The notes beneath the pieces were generated by a model. That model was not told where the DNA came from. It was given only the letters and a program-made list of their open reading frames with translations, and did no database searches. Of a stretch of DNA of 64,000 bases, positions 41,512 through 49,918 are shown one piece after another (position 1 is the stretch's first letter; every line of letters starts with the position of its first letter). This DNA comes from CAVROP01 sp050008495 (GTDB lineage: Bacteria; Acidobacteriota; Terriglobia; UBA7540): assembly GCA_050008495.1 (NCBI GenBank), contig JBEKMN010000050.1, positions 1 through 64,000 of the forward strand. Reading direction: 5' to 3'. A program made the translations under genes and the position numbers.

Positions 41512-42135
41512 CTACCTTCCTCGCGTGATGCCTGCCTTTCGCAGGATTCCCAACAGCTTCTGGCGCGCACGGAAGAGCATTGGGCGCACGCTGACCGTCC
41601 TTAATCCTACCACGGCGGAAATCTCTTTGTGGGTCGAGCCCTCGACGTACGCCAGCCAAAGCAATTGCAGTTCGCGCGGCGTCAGCTTGCGCAGGGCTCC
41701 ATTCAAATCCGACCGCGCTTGCACGCTCTCCGCCGTCTGCTCAGCCGCGGGCACTTCCGCGATGACGTCAAGCGGCACGCTCACTTTGCCTTGGCCGCGC
41801 CTCCAACGGTCGCGGAGGAGGTTGGTGGCGGTCCGAAAGAGGTATTGCTTCGCCTGCTCCTCGCTCATGGCGGCGTGGCGAGCGCGCAAAAAGCGGTAAT
41901 AGGATTCCTGCATCAGATCGTCCGCCGCCGCCGAGTCACCCGTCGCCTTGGCGAGATAGGCCCAGAGTCCTCGGGCCGTGCGGTTGTAGAAGGCCCGAAA
42001 ACCCGCCTCATCCATCTGCATGGCAGCTTCGATTTGCAGGGCGTCCTCGGCTTGTGCGAGTTCTGTAAAAGTCAATTCCCGCATGGCGGCGCAGCGCTCA
42101 TCCTGCTCGGGGCGGCTGTCTCCGGTCTTGTTCAT
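41512..42135 (-). CDS. ECF-type RNA polymerase sigma factor
   Basis: A 207-residue sigma70-family protein. Region 2 is FRAFYNRTARGLWAYLAKAT with DLMQESYYRFLRAR (about 45-85). Region 4 is LRKLTPRELQLLWLAYVEGS followed by THKEISAVVGLRTVSVRPML, a helix-turn-helix for -35 binding. There is no C-terminal extension. Its operon partners are the membrane protein upstream (22-base gap) and the zinc anti-sigma downstream, so a signal-responsive switch is likely. Target promoters are unknown. Confidence 0.9.
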   Translation of the reverse strand: MNKTGDSRPEQDERCAAMRELTFTELAQAEDALQIEAAMQMDEAGFRAFYNRTARGLWAYLAKATGDSAAADDLMQESYYRFLRARHAAMSEEQAKQYLFRTATNLLRDRWRRGQGKVSVPLDVIAEVPAAEQTAESVQARSDLNGALRKLTPRELQLLWLAYVEGSTHKEISAVVGLRTVSVRPMLFRARQKLLGILRKAGITRGR

Positions 42136-42156
42136 ACGAGGCCCAGTCGCCCGCTT

Positions 42157-43116
42157 TTACTGATGCTTCGATGTTACACCTTCCAGGAGTCCAAAGTGTC
42201 GGGAAAGTCCGTAGGATGCCGCTGCGGAGAGCAGGAATCCGATTCCCACCATGCTCGCCAGCGTGCCCAAGATCAGGCATGCCCGGGTGCCTTGGGTGTC
42301 CATGAAGTGTCCCTTCACGAAAAGCAATCCCAAGCCCACCAACAGGACGACCATTCCTAACTGGATGGAGAAAAGAATTCTCCCAAAGGGATACGGAGTT
42401 GGCCGCGCGCCTTGGGCTTCAAGCTGGAACGGCTGCGATTCCAGAAAGTGCTTACCCGCATCCGTGCCCATGTAAGCGATCAGTTCCTGGCTGTTGCCGA
42501 ACTTTTCCAGCAGCTTCGAGTGTGCCTCCGACTGAACCTTAGCCACCTTACTCCATCTTCGGTTTTCCAGGATCACCTTGAACACCCACAAGAGCGCGCC
42601 GAGTATAACCACAAACGCCAGGAAGGGGCCCGCAAAATCCATGAAGCGGAAAAAAGCGGAGTCGCCGGACGAATGTCCCGCCCGCGCCCGCTCGACCTCG
42701 TATTGGAGCGCCTGGATCTTCAGTGCAGGACCGCAGGGTCCGGCAAGCGTCTCGCTGCCAAGATTCCGAACCGAGTCAGCTCCCATCTCAGCGGGGACAG
42801 GCCACACCTCGGCGAACGAGGAGCGCTGCGCAACCTCGGGATGGTCCTTTAGAAATGCCGCGAGTTCGGGATGCCGCTGGAGGTAGGCTTTGTCCCGAAT
42901 CAACTTGGGCTGTTTCAGGAGTTCGCTATAAATATCGATGTGCGCCGCCAGGAAGGAGATCAGCTCTTGTTGGTTAGCCGAGCCTACTGCCGCCTCACTC
43001 TGTCCCGCGGTATCCTGCGGTGCGGGCGCGGCGCCCAGCGACATGATCCCCACAACGCCTAAAGCTGATACGAAGAGTGCGACCTGCAAGATTCGCCGCT
43101 TGAGTGTTCCCTTCAT
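42157..43116 (-). CDS. Membrane protein in the sigma/anti-sigma operon
   Basis: A 319-residue protein. A signal/first helix (ILQVALFVSALGVVGIMSLG) is followed by a periplasmic-type helical part with LAAFLKDHPEVAQRSSFAEV, then membrane segments at about 165-185 (FLAFVVILGALLWVFKVIL), 243-263 and 275-297. ATG 43116 follows GGGAGG. No known family is recognised. First place in an operon with an ECF sigma factor and anti-sigma suggests a sensor or target of that pathway; this is context only. Confidence 0.65.
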   Translation of the reverse strand: MKGTLKRRILQVALFVSALGVVGIMSLGAAPAPQDTAGQSEAAVGSANQQELISFLAAHIDIYSELLKQPKLIRDKAYLQRHPELAAFLKDHPEVAQRSSFAEVWPVPAEMGADSVRNLGSETLAGPCGPALKIQALQYEVERARAGHSSGDSAFFRFMDFAGPFLAFVVILGALLWVFKVILENRRWSKVAKVQSEAHSKLLEKFGNSQELIAYMGTDAGKHFLESQPFQLEAQGARPTPYPFGRILFSIQLGMVVLLVGLGLLFVKGHFMDTQGTRACLILGTLASMVGIGFLLSAAASYGLSRHFGLLEGVTSKHQ

Positions 43117-43209
43117 CACTGCTAACCTCCCTCGTTCCTGAATTCGACGACGGGGTTGCGCAGCGCGGGGGAGCCACAATCAAATGCAGCTTCTTCGCTG
43201 CCCTGAAAA

Positions 43210-43376
43210 TAGAAAGCGGACCCCCTCACCCGTCCCGCGACGGCTGGTGAAAGCGCCGTCGCGGGCCACCCTCTCCCCCAAGGGGGAGAGGGATTATTTT
43301 CATGACCAGTGGCGAGCCGAGGGATCATGAAATCTTCGCTCAGAATGACATGTCATCCTGAGCGAAGCGAAGGATC
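43210..43376. repeat. R2 repeat followed by two R1 arms back to back
   Basis: 43219-43292 holds ccccctcacccgtcccgcga, the cgcgacggctggtgaaagcgccgtcgcg-type stem (GCGACGGC/GCCGTCGC arms) and ccctctcccccaagggggag. 43331-43376 holds aatcttcgctcagaatgaca directly joined to tgtcatcctgagcgaagcga, an outward-facing arrangement of R1 arms not seen elsewhere in the window. Confidence 0.8.
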
Positions 43377-43454
43377 TGCTTTTCTTCGCGCGCCGCTCTG
43401 CGCTACCCCTTCATCTGCTAGAACGAGCGAACAGGCGAGTTGTTAACAAGGATT

Positions 43455-43724
43455 TCAGCGCAGGGTTACGACGGTGGCTCCCCATCCGCCGGCTTCGGCG
43501 GGAGCGTCCTGGAAGGAGAGAACAAAAGGCGTGCGGGCCAGCACGGCGCGCACGATTTCGCGTTGCACTCCGATTCCCCGCCCATGGATGATGCGGAGTG
43601 CCTTCAGACCCAGACGGTTGGCTTCCTCGAGATACGCCTCAACCACTTCTTTGACATCCTGCGGTCGCACCGTGTGCAGGTCGAAGACGTCAGTGACGGG
43701 AACGCGAAGGGGTTCGTCATTCAT
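43455..43724 (-). CDS. Stand-alone Smr domain protein
   Basis: An 89-residue protein consisting only of an Smr (MutS2 C-terminal) domain. The conserved DLHTVRPQDVKEVVEAYLEE and ALRIIHGRGIGVQREIVR segments are clear, including the DLH and HGRG motifs associated with nuclease activity. Stand-alone Smr proteins act on RNA or DNA; here no MutS core is attached. The gene lies alone between repeat-rich gaps. Confidence 0.88.
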   Translation of the reverse strand: MNDEPLRVPVTDVFDLHTVRPQDVKEVVEAYLEEANRLGLKALRIIHGRGIGVQREIVRAVLARTPFVLSFQDAPAEAGGWGATVVTLR

Positions 43725-43956
43725 GCCTGCTTATATTCTACGGTGTGTCTTCTGTAGCTGCATCAACAAAACAGGAAATCGACAGGGTGTCGGCGAGTTG
43801 ACCCTCTCCCCGACGCAGAGAAGGTGTGACCGAATCAAAAGCAGCTCACGCCAAGACGCCAAGTCGCGAAGCAGCGCAAAGCGGAAGACCCTACTTTCCT
43901 TCGCGACCTTTGTGTACTTGGCGCCTTGGCGTGAAACCGGTTCGTCTGCCCGTGGA

Positions 43957-45243
43957 CTAGAACAGCCTGAAGGAGACCTCCACCACGACTTTCACCGGCA
44001 CGGGTTTGCCGTCCTTCGTGGCAGGTTCGAATTTCCAGGTGCGCAGGGTCTGCGCCGCGCTTTCATCCAACCCTCTGTCCACGGGTCGCACCACCTCGAC
44101 GTCCGCGACATTGCCGCTCGCATCAATCACGGCCGAGTAGACGCCAGTGCCCTGCAGTTTGGCAGCTCTTGCGTCCTTCGTATAAGGGGGTTCGGGCTTG
44201 TAAATGGGTATCGGCGCTGTGACACCGTCTCCTACGGTGAAGACCTTTCCGAGGTCATGTCGGGGTGTGGGAACGATGTTGGCCGCGAGCGCGCTCCTCG
44301 CTGGAGCGCTAAGCCAGAAAGTCTTGACACCCCACCAACCCGTCCCGACAATGACGGCCAGGGCAATCACCAACGACGCAATAAGTCTCAGTTTCGACAT
44401 ACGCACCTCCTTCACCAGCAGGGCAACACGCCGCGCCAGTTGGTTTTCGACCAGGAACAAAGGCCCCGGCAGCGCTGTCGCTCTCGGCATTCCCGCGATT
44501 TCGAGCAGGGCGTGAAGATAAGCCTTGCGCGCACCACTCAGCGCCACCACATCGCTGTCTACGACCTGTTCGCGACTGAGGCGGATGGTGCGCACCACCC
44601 ACCACACGGCGGGATGAAACCAGAAAAACGCCAGGACAAGTTCCTCCAGAAGATTCAGCAGCCAGTCGCGCCTCGCCACGTGCAGCAATTCGTGGCAGGC
44701 AATCGCACGTTGGTGGCTCTCCTCCATGCGTTCGAACCACCTGGGAAGGATGATCGCCGGATCGAGCCAGCCAAAAGTTACCGGAGTCTCGACACGGTCG
44801 GAGAGATAGAAGGCGGGCTCAACGCCCACGAGCGCCCGAGCCTCGCGGAGTGCGCTGGGCAAGGGTGCGATGAGCAGCGCCGCGCGCCGGTAGTGAGTGA
44901 GGCGCCACAGACCCAGCGTCAGCCGCAGCAACCCCGCGCCCACCCCCGCCGAAAGTAGCAGCAACACCCAGGTTTGAAATGGAACCAACGAGACCAGCGA
45001 CACACCACCGGTTTTTGTGATGACGCCGGTCGCGGCGCCGGCGGCCGGAACGAAGTCTGCCTTCTGCCAGGGTTCGACCAGCGGCAAAAGCAGGCAGGCC
45101 GCCAGCAACACCTGCCAGTAGGCGAGCATGACCCTCGGTTGCCGCAGGCGCAGTACCGCCGCAGCCAACCCGCCCCCCGCAACCACCAGCATCACCTGGA
45201 GGCTATAGGTCAGGAGATTTCCCAGCCACCACGAGGCGTTCAT
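43957..45243 (-). CDS. M56 (BlaR1-like) membrane peptidase with TonB C-terminal domain
   Basis: A 428-residue protein. The N-terminal 290 residues are a BlaR1/MecR1-type M56 metallopeptidase: four membrane segments, and the zinc motif HELLHVARRDWLLN near residue 183. Instead of a penicillin-binding sensor, the C-terminus (about 345-428) is a TonB_C-type domain (PPYTKDARAAKLQGTGVYSA, ESAAQTLRTWKFEPA). It overlaps the blaI stop by four bases. By analogy the peptidase would cleave BlaI on stimulus; the role of the TonB-like end as sensor is inferred. Confidence 0.88.
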   Translation of the reverse strand: MNASWWLGNLLTYSLQVMLVVAGGGLAAAVLRLRQPRVMLAYWQVLLAACLLLPLVEPWQKADFVPAAGAATGVITKTGGVSLVSLVPFQTWVLLLLSAGVGAGLLRLTLGLWRLTHYRRAALLIAPLPSALREARALVGVEPAFYLSDRVETPVTFGWLDPAIILPRWFERMEESHQRAIACHELLHVARRDWLLNLLEELVLAFFWFHPAVWWVVRTIRLSREQVVDSDVVALSGARKAYLHALLEIAGMPRATALPGPLFLVENQLARRVALLVKEVRMSKLRLIASLVIALAVIVGTGWWGVKTFWLSAPARSALAANIVPTPRHDLGKVFTVGDGVTAPIPIYKPEPPYTKDARAAKLQGTGVYSAVIDASGNVADVEVVRPVDRGLDESAAQTLRTWKFEPATKDGKPVPVKVVVEVSFRLF

Positions 45244-45614
45244 TCGGCCTCCTCAATGGTCCGCGCAATCTTTTCCAAGTCTTTCTGCGACAATCGACGG
45301 TCCTTGATCAAGTGGACCAGTAGCGGCCCGGCAGAACCGTTAAACACCCGGTCCACGAACTCGCGCACCATGGCTTTGATGACTTCACTGCGCGGCCGGG
45401 TGGCCTGGTAGACGTAGGCACGGTCCTGCGCCTGCTTCTTCAGATATTTCTTTGCTTCCAGAATGTTCATCATGGTCATGACGGTGGTATAGGCGATCTT
45501 GCGGCGCTCGCGAAGAGTTTCGTAGACGTCGCGCACCGTGGCGCTCTCCAGGCCCCATACCACCTTCATGATTTCGAGTTCCTGCTCGGTCAAGGTGCGG
45601 CTTCTGGGTCTCAT
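45240..45614 (-). CDS. blaI: BlaI/MecI/CopY family transcriptional repressor
   Basis: A 124-residue winged-helix repressor. It starts MRPRSRTLTEQELEIMKVVW, continues with TVRDVYETLRERRKIAYTTV and MTMMNILEAKKYLKKQAQDR (recognition helix and wing), and ends with the dimerisation helices ending RTIEEAE. The start codon overlaps a 16-base dyad and a predicted promoter with no 5' leader (separate entry), which indicates autoregulation. The M56 peptidase gene follows with a four-base overlap, the usual BlaI-BlaR pairing. Confidence 0.93.
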   Translation of the reverse strand: MRPRSRTLTEQELEIMKVVWGLESATVRDVYETLRERRKIAYTTVMTMMNILEAKKYLKKQAQDRAYVYQATRPRSEVIKAMVREFVDRVFNGSAGPLLVHLIKDRRLSQKDLEKIARTIEEAE

Positions 45615-45650
45615 ACTATGAAAATAGTACTAATAAGTTGAGAGTGTCAA
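45614..45650 (-). promoter_or_regulatory. blaI promoter with overlapping operator, predicted leaderless
   Basis: On the minus strand: TTGACA (45650-45645), 18-base spacer, TATTTT (45626-45621), six bases, then the ATG at 45614. The dyad TACTATgaaaATAGTA (45614-45629) covers the -10 and the start codon and resembles BlaI/MecI operators (TACTA..TAGTA core). The expected transcription start coincides with the A of ATG. Confidence 0.7.
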
Positions 45651-45661
45651 GGGAAATCTTG

Positions 45662-45743
45662 GGGGTAGCACAGGCACTCCTGCCTGTGGCCAAGTCTAAC
45701 TCATTCCATCGGGGCACAGGCAAGAGTGCCTGTGCTACCCCCA
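45662..45743. repeat. Large inverted repeat gtagcacaggcactcctgcc / ggcaagagtgcctgtgctac
   Basis: Near-perfect inverted arms of about 27 bases in the divergent blaI / 45809 interval. As it lies between divergent starts it is not a terminator; it looks like another dispersed palindrome. A fragment (ggcacaggcacacctgcatg) appears near 6096. Confidence 0.75.
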
Positions 45744-45808
45744 AAACCGGGCCGCCGGGTGTATGATTAGATTTGGATCATTCGGACGGGCTCTTTTGCT
45801 GGATAACA

Positions 45809-46834
45809 ATGAACCTACTGCGTCGCAGCACTCGCCGCCGGAGGCCTGGAATTGGGGCGTGGGTGCTGGTACCTCTCTTTCTGCTCGGTTTGAAGGCGGC
45901 GGCTAGCCAGAACTTCCAACAGCAACCAACGGCTCCAGTGGATTCCGGCAACAGGCCTGCGCTAGCTGAAGAATCTCCACCTCGCATGACTCCGCAGGAG
46001 ATTCGGCGCTACGATGAGGCGAAAACCCTGATCGATTGGACGCCCGACCAGATTCGGGACTTTCCCGACCTGCACGATTTGCAACCTGCGGAAAACCAGC
46101 AGAACCTCCCGGCAATCCTTAGCGCCGTCGGCCAGCGCGTGGCCGCGTTGTTCGATCAGTTTCCCAACATGACCTCCGCGGAAGAGGTCCGGGCGGGGCC
46201 CTGTGATGAGGGCCTGCGCAAGAAATGTCGTGTGACCTATAGAGGCAAGTTCAACTATCTGGTGGTGCGGCGGACAGAGGGCGACCCTCTGATGGGCGAG
46301 TTCCGCACCGATTTGAAAGGGCGGCCGATTGATTATCGAAACATCGGCCACGGGCGGGTTTTTCTCACCTACGGGTTCGCCACAACGCCTCTCCAGCATT
46401 TCCACCCCCGGAATCAAACCGATTGCCGGTTTCGTGATTTCGGGCGCCAGATGGTTGAAGGGCAGCAGACCGAAGTGGTGGGCTTTGTTGAAGTCCCGGG
46501 AAAGTATCCCTGGCCAACCGAGTTGCGCCACGGAACTGCTGTTGTGCCGCTGTGTTTACAGGGCTTGGCGTGGCTCGACCCGACAACGTATCAGATCGTA
46601 CGCATCGAAACCTTCTTGATGGCGCCGCCTCCGGACAGCGACCTGGAACGCGAGACGACGCGCGTCGAGTTTAGTGAAATTCACCTTCACCAAGCCTCCA
46701 CCGCCATATGGTTGCCCACAGAAGTTGTCGTCGACGGATGGCTTCACCAACGGCATTTCGAAAACGTCCACAGGTACTCCGGTTTCAAGACTTTTGAGGT
46801 AGAAACCCGAATCGGCCCGGTGATGGAAAAGTGA
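45809..46834 (+). CDS. Exported hypothetical protein
   Basis: A 341-residue protein with an Arg-rich N-terminus (MNLLRRSTRRRRPGIG), a hydrophobic signal (AWVLVPLFLLGLKAAASQ), then a soluble region. Segments such as VRAGPCDEGLRKKCRVTYRG, RVFLTYGFATTPLQHFHPRN and LAWLDPTTYQIVRIETFLMA suggest a beta-rich lipoprotein-sorting-like fold common in Acidobacteriota. A start at 45773 is possible but ATG 45809 places the signal normally. Function unknown. Confidence 0.65.
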   Translation: MNLLRRSTRRRRPGIGAWVLVPLFLLGLKAAASQNFQQQPTAPVDSGNRPALAEESPPRMTPQEIRRYDEAKTLIDWTPDQIRDFPDLHDLQPAENQQNLPAILSAVGQRVAALFDQFPNMTSAEEVRAGPCDEGLRKKCRVTYRGKFNYLVVRRTEGDPLMGEFRTDLKGRPIDYRNIGHGRVFLTYGFATTPLQHFHPRNQTDCRFRDFGRQMVEGQQTEVVGFVEVPGKYPWPTELRHGTAVVPLCLQGLAWLDPTTYQIVRIETFLMAPPPDSDLERETTRVEFSEIHLHQASTAIWLPTEVVVDGWLHQRHFENVHRYSGFKTFEVETRIGPVMEK

Positions 46835-46950
46835 GCGCGGCGCGTTGTGCCCTGATGTTCGGAGCCGGAACCTCGCCAAAGAAGTGAGCCTGCTGGGCTG
46901 GCAGCAGATTGTGGCCCGCGGCGCCAGAAGGTGCGGAAAAAATAACCGGC

Positions 46951-46979
46951 TGTCATCCTTCGCTTCGCTCAGGATGACA
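46951..46979. repeat. Short R1 repeat
   Basis: tgtcatccttcgcttcgctc followed by aggatgaca: both ends of R1 joined with the central part deleted. It lies in a 261-base gap without a gene. Confidence 0.75.
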
Positions 46980-47043
46980 GGCTTTTGTATTCGTCGCACC
47001 TTCTCAGCCGAGGGTTAGCATGCAACGCCGCGGCAGGCGAAGA

Positions 47044-47052
47044 TGTTATAAT
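47044..47052 (+). promoter_or_regulatory. Extended -10 promoter element for the carboxylase operon
   Basis: TGT-TATAAT (extended -10) at 47044-47052; no clear -35. Start would be near 47059, ahead of the frame beginning at 47096. Confidence 0.4.
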
Positions 47053-47095
47053 CTCAGAGCGAGCCTTTCGAATCCCTCGCTGAAAGGCGCAACCG

Positions 47096-47572
47096 TTGTT
47101 CGACAATTCTCCGGAAAAAACAGCGCCCGGCGCATCTGTCGGCGAAGCGGGAAACAGCCGGGAAGCGTTGCCCCGCTCGCACCGTCTCGCATGGGGACGA
47201 TGGTCGCCGCGCGTGCGGGAACTGGGCAGAAGAATGGCGCGCGCAGTATTCCTGCGTTGGCGGCGCAAAGACCCCGCCGAGCTCGAAAAGCTACGGCGCC
47301 TGGACATCAACAAGCGCGGCCGCATCAGGGCAGGCCGAGTCGTGGATCTGCTGGAAGCCGAGACGGCGGGATCCAAGACCCCGCTGTTGATTTATTCCTA
47401 CGAAGTGGCCGGAGTAACCTACGAGGCCGCCCAGGACGTATCGGCGCTGCCTGAGATTGCCGCGCGCGCCCGGGTTTTCTCCGGACGCACGGCCAGCGTG
47501 AAATACGATCCCAAACGGCCTGGGAACTCCATTATCGCCTGTGAGGAGTGGAACGGGCTGGGGGCAGGATGA
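47096..47572 (+). CDS. DUF3592-like small protein coupled to carboxylase gene
   Basis: Up to 158 residues from TTG 47096; ATG 47234 (MARAVFLRWRRKD) is an alternative. After a basic N-terminus, residues about 80-150 show a DUF3592-like beta domain: LLIYSYEVAGVTYEAAQDVS, ARARVFSGRTASVKYDPKRP and NSIIACEEWNGL. The stop overlaps the carboxylase ATG (ATGA at 47569), so translation is coupled. No membrane segments are seen. The functional link to the carboxylase is positional only. Confidence 0.65.
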   Translation: MFDNSPEKTAPGASVGEAGNSREALPRSHRLAWGRWSPRVRELGRRMARAVFLRWRRKDPAELEKLRRLDINKRGRIRAGRVVDLLEAETAGSKTPLLIYSYEVAGVTYEAAQDVSALPEIAARARVFSGRTASVKYDPKRPGNSIIACEEWNGLGAG

Positions 47573-49119
47573 CTTTTCAGGAGAAACTCGAGGAACTGCG
47601 GCGACGCCGGTCTGGCTCGGAGGCGGGAGGCGGTGAGGAGCGCCGGGCCAGACAACATGCGGAGGGAAAGCTCTCGGCCCACGAGCGGTTGGAGATGCTG
47701 TTTGACCCCGGCAGCTTTGAAGAAATCGACATGCTGGTCGAGCACCGCTGTCACGATTTCGGGATGGACCAGCAACGCATACCCGGCGACGGGGTGGTGA
47801 GCGGCCACGGGCGCATCAACGGCCGGCTGGCGTTTGCTTTCGCGCAGGACTTTACCGTTTTCGGCGGCTCGCTGAGCGAAGCGAATGCCGAAAAGATTTG
47901 CAAGCTCATGGACCTTGCCATGAAGGTGGGCGCGCCGTTCATCGGGCTGAATGACTCCGGAGGCGCGCGCATTCAGGAAGGTGTTGCGTCGCTGGCGGGA
48001 TACGCCGACATTTTCCTGCGCAATACGCTGGCTTCGGGAGTGATCCCTCAGATTTCCGCCATCATGGGGCCCTGCGCGGGCGGCGCGGTCTATTCCCCCG
48101 CCATCACCGATTTCATCCTGATGGTCCAGAACACCAGCTACATGTTCGTGACTGGCCCGGACGTCATCAAGACCGTCATGCACGAGGACGTCACCAAGGA
48201 AGACCTGGGCGGGCCCATGACTCACAATTCGGTGAGCGGGGTGGCGCACTTCGTAACCAACGACGACCCCGACTGCCTGGCCCTGATCCGCGAGTTACTT
48301 TCGTTCATGCCGCAGAACAATCATGAGGATCCGCCCCGGGTTGAAACCCAGGATCCTGCGGACCGCCGTGAGGCCGTTCTCGACACCCTGGTGCCCGTGG
48401 AGCCCGAGAAACCCTACGACATCAAGGAAATCATCCACTGCGTCGTGGACGACGGCTATTTCCTGGAGGTGCACGAGCACTTCGCCAAAAACCTCGTGGT
48501 GGGATTTGCGCGGCTGGGTGGGCAAAGCGTGGGCGTCGTCGCCAACCAACCCGCCGTGTTGGCGGGCTGTCTGGACATCAACGCTTCGGACAAGGGCGCG
48601 CGCTTCATCCGCTTCTGCGATGCCTTCAATATCCCCATCGTCACTTTCGAGGACGTTCCGGGATTCCTGCCCGGCACGCAGCAGGAATACGGCGGCATCA
48701 TTCGCCACGGCTCGAAGCTGCTCTTCGCCTACTGCGAAGCGACCGTCCCCAAGATCACCGTCATTACTCGGAAGGCTTACGGCGGGGCTTATTGCGTGAT
48801 GGGATCAAAGCATGTCCGCACTGATATCAACCTGGCCTATCCCACCGCCGAAATCGCCGTCATGGGACCGGAAGGGGCGGTGAATATCGTCTATCGGCGC
48901 GATCTTCAGAAGGCCGAGGACGCAGAAACCTTGCGCCGCGAAAGCGTCGCGGAGTTTCGCGAGCGCTTTGCCAACCCGTACGTCGCCGCCGAACGCGGCT
49001 GGTTGGACGACGTCATCCAGCCCCGCGACACCCGCCCCAAACTGATCACGGCCTTACGCATGCTCGAAACCAAGCGCGACACCAACCCGCCCAAGAAACA
49101 TGGGAACATACCGCTATAG
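47569..49119 (+). CDS. Acyl-CoA carboxylase, carboxyltransferase beta subunit (propionyl-CoA carboxylase type)
   Basis: A 516-residue biotin-dependent carboxyltransferase that transfers CO2 from carboxybiotin to acyl-CoA, probably propionyl-CoA. Two crotonase-like halves are present. Oxyanion-hole and substrate segments are seen: NDSGGARIQEGVASLAGYAD, IMGPCAGGAVYSPAITDFIL, VPGFLPGTQQEYGGIIRHGS and KAYGGAYCVMGSKHV. ATG 47569 overlaps the previous gene. No biotin carboxylase or carrier gene is in the window, so the alpha subunit must be elsewhere. Acetyl-CoA cannot be excluded as substrate. Confidence 0.93.
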   Translation: MTFQEKLEELRRRRSGSEAGGGEERRARQHAEGKLSAHERLEMLFDPGSFEEIDMLVEHRCHDFGMDQQRIPGDGVVSGHGRINGRLAFAFAQDFTVFGGSLSEANAEKICKLMDLAMKVGAPFIGLNDSGGARIQEGVASLAGYADIFLRNTLASGVIPQISAIMGPCAGGAVYSPAITDFILMVQNTSYMFVTGPDVIKTVMHEDVTKEDLGGPMTHNSVSGVAHFVTNDDPDCLALIRELLSFMPQNNHEDPPRVETQDPADRREAVLDTLVPVEPEKPYDIKEIIHCVVDDGYFLEVHEHFAKNLVVGFARLGGQSVGVVANQPAVLAGCLDINASDKGARFIRFCDAFNIPIVTFEDVPGFLPGTQQEYGGIIRHGSKLLFAYCEATVPKITVITRKAYGGAYCVMGSKHVRTDINLAYPTAEIAVMGPEGAVNIVYRRDLQKAEDAETLRRESVAEFRERFANPYVAAERGWLDDVIQPRDTRPKLITALRMLETKRDTNPPKKHGNIPL

Positions 49120-49252
49120 CGATTGCCGATTCTTGATGGCGCCGGCAGCGCAAACGTACGCCTACCCCGCATCCGTCTGTGGCTTTTCAATGCCCTTCTC
49201 GTCCGGGGCCGCATGGACTAAAATGCAGGAAGCGGACGAGGTGGAATTAAGC

Positions 49253-49558
49253 ATGGGTCACCATGGTATCAGTTTGCCAAGGGAGATAATTGCGGAGTTC
49301 TGCAAGCGTCATCACATTCGGAAGTTGGCGTTATTCGGGTCCGTCCTGCGCGAGGACTTTCGCCCGGACAGCGACGTCGACGTGCTGGTGGAGTTCGAGC
49401 CGGGCCACACGGTGGGGCTGCTCCGAATGGCAGGCCTGGAGATGGAACTCTCAGAGGCGTTGGGACGAAAGGTGGACCTGCGGACACCGGCGGAGCTCAG
49501 CCGATATTTCCGGGATGAGGTGGCACGCACCAGCGAGGTCCAGTATGCCCAAGAGTGA
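49253..49558 (+). CDS. MntA-type minimal nucleotidyltransferase (antitoxin)
   Basis: A 101-residue nucleotidyltransferase. The catalytic motif is LALFGSVLREDFRPDSDVDV (GS-x10-DxD), with a further acidic residue in RKVDLRTPAELS. Stand-alone MNT proteins of this size are known antitoxins that AMPylate HepT toxins. ATG 49253 (MGHHGISLP) gives the normal length; the long upstream frame is doubtful. It overlaps the following HepT-like gene by 14 bases, the typical order of these pairs. Confidence 0.85.
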   Translation: MGHHGISLPREIIAEFCKRHHIRKLALFGSVLREDFRPDSDVDVLVEFEPGHTVGLLRMAGLEMELSEALGRKVDLRTPAELSRYFRDEVARTSEVQYAQE

Positions 49559-49892
49559 CTGGATTCGCCTCCGCCATATGCTGGACGCGGCGAGAGAGGC
49601 AATGAGGTCCGCTTCAGGACGCACCCGCAACGACCTCGATACCGACTATGTATGGACATTGGGCCTAGTCAAATGCGTTGAAATTATCGGCGAAGCGGCC
49701 GCGCGCATGGGGAAGGAAACCAAAGAGGAAAATCCTCAGATACCTTGGGCGCAAATAATTGCGATGCGCAATCGTCTGGTCCATCTATATTTCGATATCG
49801 ACCTTGATCAGGTGTGGAAAGCGCTCACAGAAGACTTGCCAGCCCTCGTGAATCAATTGCAGGAGATGCTGGAGAAGGACTCGTCTAAGTGA
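49545..49892 (+). CDS. HepT-like HEPN domain protein (toxin)
   Basis: A 115-residue all-alpha HEPN-type protein. It starts DWIRLRHMLDAAREAM and contains TLGLVKCVEIIGEAAARMGK and the RNase motif RNRLVHLYFDIDLDQVW (R-x4-H with a following Tyr, where partner MNT modification occurs in characterised systems). It overlaps the MntA-like gene by 14 bases. The pair should act as a type VII toxin-antitoxin module. No transposase is adjacent. Confidence 0.87.
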   Translation: MPKSDWIRLRHMLDAAREAMRSASGRTRNDLDTDYVWTLGLVKCVEIIGEAAARMGKETKEENPQIPWAQIIAMRNRLVHLYFDIDLDQVWKALTEDLPALVNQLQEMLEKDSSK

Positions 49893-49918
49893 GGCATCCC
49901 ATGCTCTTCGATACGTCT

